Source: Crossiella sp. S99.2 (lineage in GTDB: Bacteria > Actinomycetota > Actinomycetes > Mycobacteriales > Pseudonocardiaceae). From it: a DNA stretch of 64,000 nucleotides. Under the pieces are notes generated by a model, which saw only the letters and a program-made list of their open reading frames with translations, had not been told where the DNA came from and did not search any database. Both the position numbers and the translations under genes were made by a program. Shown here piece by piece: positions 59,605 through 64,000 of the stretch. The stretch covers positions 224,502 through 288,501 of the forward strand of contig NZ_JALMDK010000012.1 of the NCBI RefSeq assembly GCF_023094165.1. The letters run 5' to 3'. Position 1 is the stretch's first letter, and every line of letters begins with the position of its first letter.

Positions 59605-61578
59605 TCAGCAACGATTGCGCCGCGCAAGATCACCAAAGACGTGTTCAGATTCTGCTGTGCGCGGAACCGGCACCAGCTCCAGCGGCCGCTGCGCACTCGC
59701 CAGGAACCGCAACAGCTCCCGGGCCACGTTGTCGTTGCGGCGGAAGGAAGGCGCGTTGGTCCGCGGCCGCGCGAACGCCGCCACCGACCGGCCGTTGGTG
59801 TGCGCGCCCAACGCGAACCGCCGTGGGTGCGCCCGCCCGTCCCGGTCCAGCACCCGGGCGTCATCCCCGCGGACCAGCAACAGCCCGGTGTTGTGCCCGA
59901 AGGCCCCCTCTGCCAGCACCTCCTCGGCGCCGTCGCCGTCCCGCACCAGCCTGCGCAGCAACTCGGCCGCGCTGTGCCGCGCGTTCGCCCTGGGCAGCCG
60001 CGCCTCGATCAGCCCGCTCGCGGTCAGCTCCTCGGTGACCCCGGCGCTGCCCGCCACGAACCGCCCGCGCTCGGCATCGGCCCGCACCCACATGTCCGGC
60101 CCGAGGAACCGCAGGACCCCGGCCCTGGACAACGCCAGCAACTGCTCCAAGCGGTCACCCGGCGGACCGCTGGCGTAGAAGCTGAAGAACCCGGCCCACC
60201 ACCCGTCGAACTCCTCGACCTGCGAACGCGCCGACAACCGCCCGCTTTCCAGGAGTCGCGGCAACTGCCCGTACACCGACAGCAGGGCCAGGAATGCGCC
60301 GAGATCCGCGGAGAACGCCGGATCCGACCGCCGCGCCAGGTCCTGCTCGATGTAGTCGTGCAGGTAGCCGCCCAGGTCGGCGAACCGGTCGAAGCTCATC
60401 CCGCGCAGTGGCCGGTCCAGCGTCGCCAGGTCCAGCCGGTCCGCCGTCGCCGGCACCGCCCGCGCCACCAGGTCCCGCATCCGCTGCCCGAGGAACTCCA
60501 GCTCGGCGAAACGCTCGGCGAACTCCGCCCAGTCCATCGCTACCTTGTCCGGATGCCCGGTGAACAGCTCCCGGTAGTACCCCCAGCCGATCTCCTTGGC
60601 CATCGCGGGCCACACGTCCCGGCGGAACTCCAGACGACCCGGCTGGGCCAGCAGCCCGTCAATGGTGTTGGCGTCGAAGAACTTCGGCAGTTCGGGTGGT
60701 TCGCCCTGCAACCGATAGGTGGTCTTCGCGTGATAGGGAACTCCGCGCCGCGAGCCGACGTACAGCACCGGTTCCTGCCCCGAAGGCAGGTACCGCAGAC
60801 CGTCCCCGACCGGCTCGAACCGCCCGCCCCTGCCCTCGGTCAGCAACACCATCAGGTCGATGAACGCCTGCCCGAACCCCCGCATGACAACCGGTTCACC
60901 AGCCGGAATGGCCGAGAGATCGGCGTCGGCGGAGTACTCGGGCGGCAGGTAGGCCAGCCCGTGCTCGACCGCGAAGGCGGCCAGCCGCCGGTGTTCCGGC
61001 TCGGGCTCGGCGTCCAGGTGGCCGAGCGCGAGCACCACCGCGTCCGCGGCCAGCGGCGCCACCCGGTCGGCCAGCCAGACCTGCTGGGTCTGGTCGCAGT
61101 TCCCGGTGACCGCGGTGGCCGTGGTCGCGTGCACCTGCACCGTCACCGAGTCCGGAAGTCGCCTGATCGTGTGACGGAAGAACCACTCCAGATACTTGCT
61201 CTGCACCTGGCGAGTCGGAAAGTCATTGCCGCGCAACGACATCAGCTCAGCATCAAGCTCGACGCCGGTGATCTCGCCGGCGCGCACCGCGGTCGCCCAC
61301 TCGGCGAGTGAGGGTCCGGGGCGCACCGGCCCCTGACATCGCACTGACTCGTCGGTGAACATCGTGACGTCTTCGGCCATCGAGTTCATCCGCAGCAGTG
61401 GTGACTGCGCGTGCCGCCACACCCGTCCGGGGCCAGGCGGAAAGGGATCGACCAGGTGAATCTCCAGCGGTCCCGGGCACAACTCCGCGGCTGCGTCCAG
61501 GTTGGCGCTGATCCGCTCCAGCAGACCGGCCCCGTTCGGACCGGCGCCCACGATGACGACCACAGCTGGCCTCGGCAT
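59605..61578 (-). CDS. Large FAD/NAD(P)-binding protein (NAD_binding_9 type)
   Basis: This 657-residue protein has a dinucleotide-binding motif at the extreme N-terminus (VVIVGAGPNGAGLLERISAN) and the region LEIHLVDPFPPGPGRVWRHAQSPLLRMNSMA, typical of the FAD-NAD(P)-binding_9 family. A second binding element is ADAVVLALGHLDAEPE. The C-terminal half is helical and poorly characterised. The ribosome site AAGGAGAT precedes ATG 61578. It is divergent from an SsuD-like monooxygenase; a link to sulfur compound use is inferred from that neighbour. The reaction is unknown. Confidence 0.82.
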   Translation of the reverse strand: MPRPAVVVIVGAGPNGAGLLERISANLDAAAELCPGPLEIHLVDPFPPGPGRVWRHAQSPLLRMNSMAEDVTMFTDESVRCQGPVRPGPSLAEWATAVRAGEITGVELDAELMSLRGNDFPTRQVQSKYLEWFFRHTIRRLPDSVTVQVHATTATAVTGNCDQTQQVWLADRVAPLAADAVVLALGHLDAEPEPEHRRLAAFAVEHGLAYLPPEYSADADLSAIPAGEPVVMRGFGQAFIDLMVLLTEGRGGRFEPVGDGLRYLPSGQEPVLYVGSRRGVPYHAKTTYRLQGEPPELPKFFDANTIDGLLAQPGRLEFRRDVWPAMAKEIGWGYYRELFTGHPDKVAMDWAEFAERFAELEFLGQRMRDLVARAVPATADRLDLATLDRPLRGMSFDRFADLGGYLHDYIEQDLARRSDPAFSADLGAFLALLSVYGQLPRLLESGRLSARSQVEEFDGWWAGFFSFYASGPPGDRLEQLLALSRAGVLRFLGPDMWVRADAERGRFVAGSAGVTEELTASGLIEARLPRANARHSAAELLRRLVRDGDGAEEVLAEGAFGHNTGLLLVRGDDARVLDRDGRAHPRRFALGAHTNGRSVAAFARPRTNAPSFRRNDNVARELLRFLASAQRPLELVPVPRTAESEHVFGDLARRNRC

Positions 61579-62057
61579 GCCGGATCTCCTTGCGAGAAGA
61601 GGGAACGCGAGGCCACGGCGGCGCGCGTCGGGAGAAGGTCAGGCAGGGTGGATCGCCGGATACGGCGGTGTCATCACGCGGGACGCGCCCCTCAACGCGT
61701 CCGGGCACTTCGATCGTGCGCAGCAGCTCGCGCGGTGTCAAGGAAACCCGGCCGGGGGTCCACCCTGTGGGCAGCTGTTGACGCGGCGAAGTCCTTGCGG
61801 TTCAGTGGATCCCGTGCTGGTGCGTCCGCCGCTCGTGACCCGCGACCACATCGACTTCGGTCGAGTGTGGTCCAGCTCGTGTCGTAGCTGACCGCCTTCT
61901 CCGGTCGGCACACGCTCGCGCGGTCCACCCCTCAGCCGGACCCGGCGCCGATCGGCTCCTCGCCCGTCATCACGCGTCTTCGCCAACACCGGTCGTGCCG
62001 GCCGGTCGACGCCGCGCGCCCGCGCCGCGAGCGCCCGCGCGCCAGAGAGGTCCGACC
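61579..62057. promoter_or_regulatory. Divergent regulatory region with promoter and cysteine leader
   Basis: This 479-bp region separates the FAD protein from the SsuD-like gene. On the minus strand TTGACA (61741-61736), a 17-bp spacer and CACGAT (61718-61713) form a possible promoter for the FAD protein. On the plus strand it contains the leader peptide 61814-61891, followed by about 166 bases able to fold (GACCG/CGGTC hairpin directly after the leader stop, and GC-rich stems before the gene). The last bases carry a GAGAGG ribosome site for ATG 62058. Confidence 0.5.
61814..61891 (+). CDS. Cysteine-containing leader peptide (attenuator)
   Basis: This 25-residue peptide is read from GTG 61814 (or GTG 61820) and ends with the pattern RDHIDFGRVWSSSCRS before TGA. 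It matches the conserved leader of actinobacterial sulfur genes, in which R-x-H-x-D-x-x-R-V-x-S-x-x-C-R precedes the stop. In such leaders the cysteine codon near the end reports on charged Cys-tRNA and controls the downstream gene by ribosome stalling. It lies 166 bp before the SsuD-like monooxygenase. The ribosome site is weak and the exact start is uncertain; the C-terminal signature is the main evidence. Confidence 0.75.
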   Translation: MLVRPPLVTRDHIDFGRVWSSSCRS

Positions 62058-63167
62058 ATGCCTGTGGAGTTCCTGGGAATCGGTGGCACCAATGACGGTT
62101 CGGAGACCGCGCCGCGATCCGGCGCCTCCTTCGACCCGGAGTACACGCTCAAGCTCGCCCGCGCGCACGAGGAACACGGCTGGGACCGGGTGCTGTTCGC
62201 TTATGGCTCGGGTTCACCCGATCCAGCGCAGGTGGCCGCCTTCGTCGCCACCAAACTCGACACGCTGCAGATCCTGCTGGCCCACCGGCCGAATGTCTCC
62301 TACCCGACGTATGCGGCCAAGACCTTCGCGACCCTCGATCAGGTGGCGCATGGTCGCCTGACCGTGCACTTCATCACCGGCGGCAACGATAGGGAACAGG
62401 GCCGCGAGGGCGACCGGCTGACCAAGGACGAGCGGTACAGCCGGACCAGGGAGTACATCCAGATCGTCAAGCGGATCTGGACCACCCGGGAGGCGTTCGA
62501 CCACCACGGCGAGCACTACCGGTTCGACGACTTCGCCAGCGACGTCTTCCCGGTCCAGCTGCCCCGGCCGGACGTCTCCTTCGGCGGCTCCTCGCCGGCG
62601 GCCTACGCGGCGGGCGGCGCCGAGGCCGACATCTACTGCCTGTGGGGCGAGCCGCTCGCGCAGACCGCCGAGCAGATCCAGGCCGTGCACGCCGCGGCCA
62701 GGGCTGCGGGTCGCGCCGATCTGCCGCGTATCCAGGTCGCCTTCCGGCCGATCATCGCGCCGACCGAGGAACTCGCCTGGGAGAAGGCATACCGCACCCT
62801 CGATGTGATCAAGCAACGGCGCGAGGGCGGCAACGCGCTGCTGCGCCGACACCACACCGACGCACCGCAGAACGCGGGCTCGCAGCGACTGCTTGCCGTC
62901 GCGGCACAGGGGGAGCGGTTCGACCGGGCGCTGTGGACGCCCACCGCCGCGGCCACCTCCGGCGCAGGCAACTCCACCGCGCTGGTCGGCACCCCGGAGA
63001 CGGTCGCCCAGGCGCTGCTCGACTACTACGACCTCGGCGTGACGATCCTGTCCGCCCGTGGCTACGACATGCTCAACGACACCATCGACTTCGGGCGCTA
63101 CGTCATCCCGATCGTGCGTGAAGAGGTCGCCAAGCGGGACGCGGCCAAACTCGCGGTGCCGGCCTGA
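62058..63167 (+). CDS. SsuD-like LLM class FMN-dependent monooxygenase
   Basis: This 369-residue protein is a luciferase-like TIM barrel closest in pattern to alkanesulfonate monooxygenases: FLGIGGTNDGSET, EEHGWDRVLFAYGSGSPDP, LLAHRPNVSYPTYAAKTFATLDQ, HFITGGNDREQGREGD, RYSRTREYIQIVKRIW and the C-terminal LVGTPETVAQALLDYYDLGV. SsuD-type enzymes use reduced FMN to release sulfite from sulfonates. The cysteine leader peptide upstream supports a role in sulfur acquisition. No flavin reductase or sulfonate ABC transporter gene adjoins it. ATG 62058 has the GAGAGG site. Confidence 0.9.
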   Translation: MPVEFLGIGGTNDGSETAPRSGASFDPEYTLKLARAHEEHGWDRVLFAYGSGSPDPAQVAAFVATKLDTLQILLAHRPNVSYPTYAAKTFATLDQVAHGRLTVHFITGGNDREQGREGDRLTKDERYSRTREYIQIVKRIWTTREAFDHHGEHYRFDDFASDVFPVQLPRPDVSFGGSSPAAYAAGGAEADIYCLWGEPLAQTAEQIQAVHAAARAAGRADLPRIQVAFRPIIAPTEELAWEKAYRTLDVIKQRREGGNALLRRHHTDAPQNAGSQRLLAVAAQGERFDRALWTPTAAATSGAGNSTALVGTPETVAQALLDYYDLGVTILSARGYDMLNDTIDFGRYVIPIVREEVAKRDAAKLAVPA

Positions 63168-63168
63168 C

Positions 63169-63714
63169 GTGCCGGATTTCCCACCCGGCGCCTTCCACTA
63201 CGTCGCGGTCCGGGACCCGAGAGCGGAACTGCTGCTCAGCCAGCTCGACGCCGACTACCGGGCCAAGTACGGCGAGATCGACGAGATGACGCGGTTCCCG
63301 GACAGCGAGTTCAGCCCGCCGAGCGGCGCGTTCCTGCTGCTCATCGAGGGTGACCAGGCAGTGGCCGGCGGCGCGTTCCGCAGGTATGACAGCCGGACGG
63401 CGGAGTTGAAGCGGATCTGGACGCACATCGGGCACCGGCGCCGTGGCCTGGCCAGAGCGGTGGTGGCCGAGCTGGAGCGCGAGGCCGGGCGGCGCGGGTA
63501 CCGGCGGATCTACCTGACCACCGGTCCCCGGCAGCCGGAGGCGCGGGCGCTGTACCTGCGCACCGGGTACCGGCCGCTGTTCGACCTGCGCGCGGACCCG
63601 CTCACCATCGGTCCGCTGCCCTTCGAGAAGGCGTTGCCCGCCGCCCAGACCCCGCCCACCTCGGCAGATGACCGGAATGTGGCCGGGGCCACTACAACCC
63701 GATCTCCGGGATGA
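63169..63714 (+). CDS. GNAT-family N-acetyltransferase
   Basis: This 181-residue protein has GNAT acetyl-CoA motifs: AVAGGAFRRYD, then AELKRIWTHIGHRRRGLARAVVAELE (R/Q-x-x-G-x-A as RRRGLA) and GYRRIYLTTGPRQPEARALYLRTGY. It starts at GTG 63169, one base after the monooxygenase stop, so the two form an operon under the cysteine leader. Its acceptor is unknown; acetylation of a sulfur-containing or amine compound would fit the context but is inference. The C-terminal about 25 residues are low-complexity and may be dispensable. Confidence 0.85.
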   Translation: MPDFPPGAFHYVAVRDPRAELLLSQLDADYRAKYGEIDEMTRFPDSEFSPPSGAFLLLIEGDQAVAGGAFRRYDSRTAELKRIWTHIGHRRRGLARAVVAELEREAGRRGYRRIYLTTGPRQPEARALYLRTGYRPLFDLRADPLTIGPLPFEKALPAAQTPPTSADDRNVAGATTTRSPG

Positions 63715-64000
63715 GCCCGAGATCGACTTGGCGGCAACCCGCTGACCTGGCCTTTTCCCCGGCTGAACAGCCGATTTGACTTCGCATTCGCCCGAGCGTA
63801 ACTTTCTCTCTGCCAGCGCGGAACGGCCCCAGAAAGACCGGGGAACGGAGCGCAGGCCAGGGCCGCGAACCAAGCTCCCGCCGTAAGGTGGTAGAGTGGG
63901 CGACCGCAGCAAGATCTAGCAACAAAAGCTTCCAGGACAATCAAGCCCCGGAACAACTGTCGGCCTCTGCGGCTGGTGGTTGTGCGGTGTGCGTGTGTTC
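63715..64000. other. Probable upstream region and leader of an rRNA operon
   Basis: This 286-bp region has no credible gene. It holds a strong promoter (63776-63804), a second TAGAGT -10-like word (63891-63896) and a GT-rich run at the very end (GGTTGTGCGGTGTGCGTGTG). From memory, actinomycete 16S rRNA leaders contain such a GT-rich stretch just before a conserved TTTGAGAACTCAACAG segment. Here the window stops exactly where that segment would begin, so the assignment is an extrapolation. Confidence 0.45.
63776..63804 (+). promoter_or_regulatory. Strong sigma70-type promoter
   Basis: TTGACT (63776-63781) and TAACTT (63799-63804) are separated by exactly 17 bp. The -35 box is close to consensus, and the sequence is AT-rich relative to its surroundings. 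It directs transcription to the right, out of the window. Spacing and sequence resemble rrn promoters of actinomycetes. Confidence 0.7.

Overview
The window is chromosomal DNA from a high-GC actinomycete. Evidence for this is the strong G/C bias at third codon positions, many GTG starts, a DUF3817 protein, a LytR-CpsA-Psr protein, several serine/threonine kinases and an actinobacterial-type cysteine leader peptide. A member of the Pseudonocardiales (Crossiella, Saccharothrix or Amycolatopsis-like) is my best guess, but this is an impression from gene content and not a computed placement. About 66 genes are annotated. No transposase, prophage, CRISPR array, tRNA or complete biosynthetic cluster was found.

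Layout. 1-6.2 kb: a minus-strand purine/urate catabolism operon (uraD, uraH, uricase, xanthine/urate permease, xanthine dehydrogenase FAD and 2Fe-2S subunits, start of an 8-oxoguanine deaminase-like amidohydrolase) with a divergent PucR regulator. 6.3-11.6 kb: an acetyltransferase, an SDR / Baeyer-Villiger monooxygenase pair with a divergent TetR repressor and a visible operator, two small membrane proteins and a second TetR. 11.6-17.3 kb: a partner-switching and phosphorelay module (STAS protein, PP2C/ATPase/STAS protein, receiver-PP2C protein, CHASE3-type histidine kinase, CheY-like receiver). 17.3-17.9 kb: a MazEF-type toxin-antitoxin pair. 17.9-25.4 kb: secreted GH3 glycosidase with a DasR-like operator, secreted subtilase, AEC transporter, alpha-carbonic anhydrase-like protein, DHFR-like reductase, MBL-fold protein. 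25.4-32.1 kb: an exonuclease-polymerase-like protein, a 54-residue internally duplicated small protein, an ABC exporter with its two-component system, and an LCP protein. 32.1-41.7 kb: a VOC/GntR pair, a DsbA-VKOR oxidative folding unit with two orphan small exported proteins, two secreted beta-propeller-like proteins, a lipoprotein solute-binding protein and a membrane kinase. 41.8-47.4 kb: an OmpR/histidine kinase pair with two envelope glycosyltransferases. 47.5-53.6 kb: lspA, a ROK repressor with a divergent oxidoreductase/UPF0303 pair, a candidate small RNA, a luciferase-like enzyme and a Tat-exported M28 peptidase. 53.6-59.5 kb: a multi-pass membrane kinase, PAP2 phosphatase and UbiB-like protein. 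59.6-63.7 kb: a probable sulfur-metabolism locus (large FAD/NAD(P) protein, divergent SsuD-like monooxygenase behind a cysteine leader peptide, acetyltransferase). The last 290 bases hold a strong promoter and what looks like the leader of an rRNA operon continuing past the window.

The most unusual signal is a family of four intergenic palindromic elements (near 6.93, 25.38, 36.11 and 40.73 kb). Each has three copies of a 9-bp core (TTGGGCCAA or its complement; one copy has a single mismatch) spaced exactly 22 bp apart. Each lies in a gap between two converging genes. All four convergent gaps of 94-123 bp in the window carry one, and no divergent or tandem gap does.
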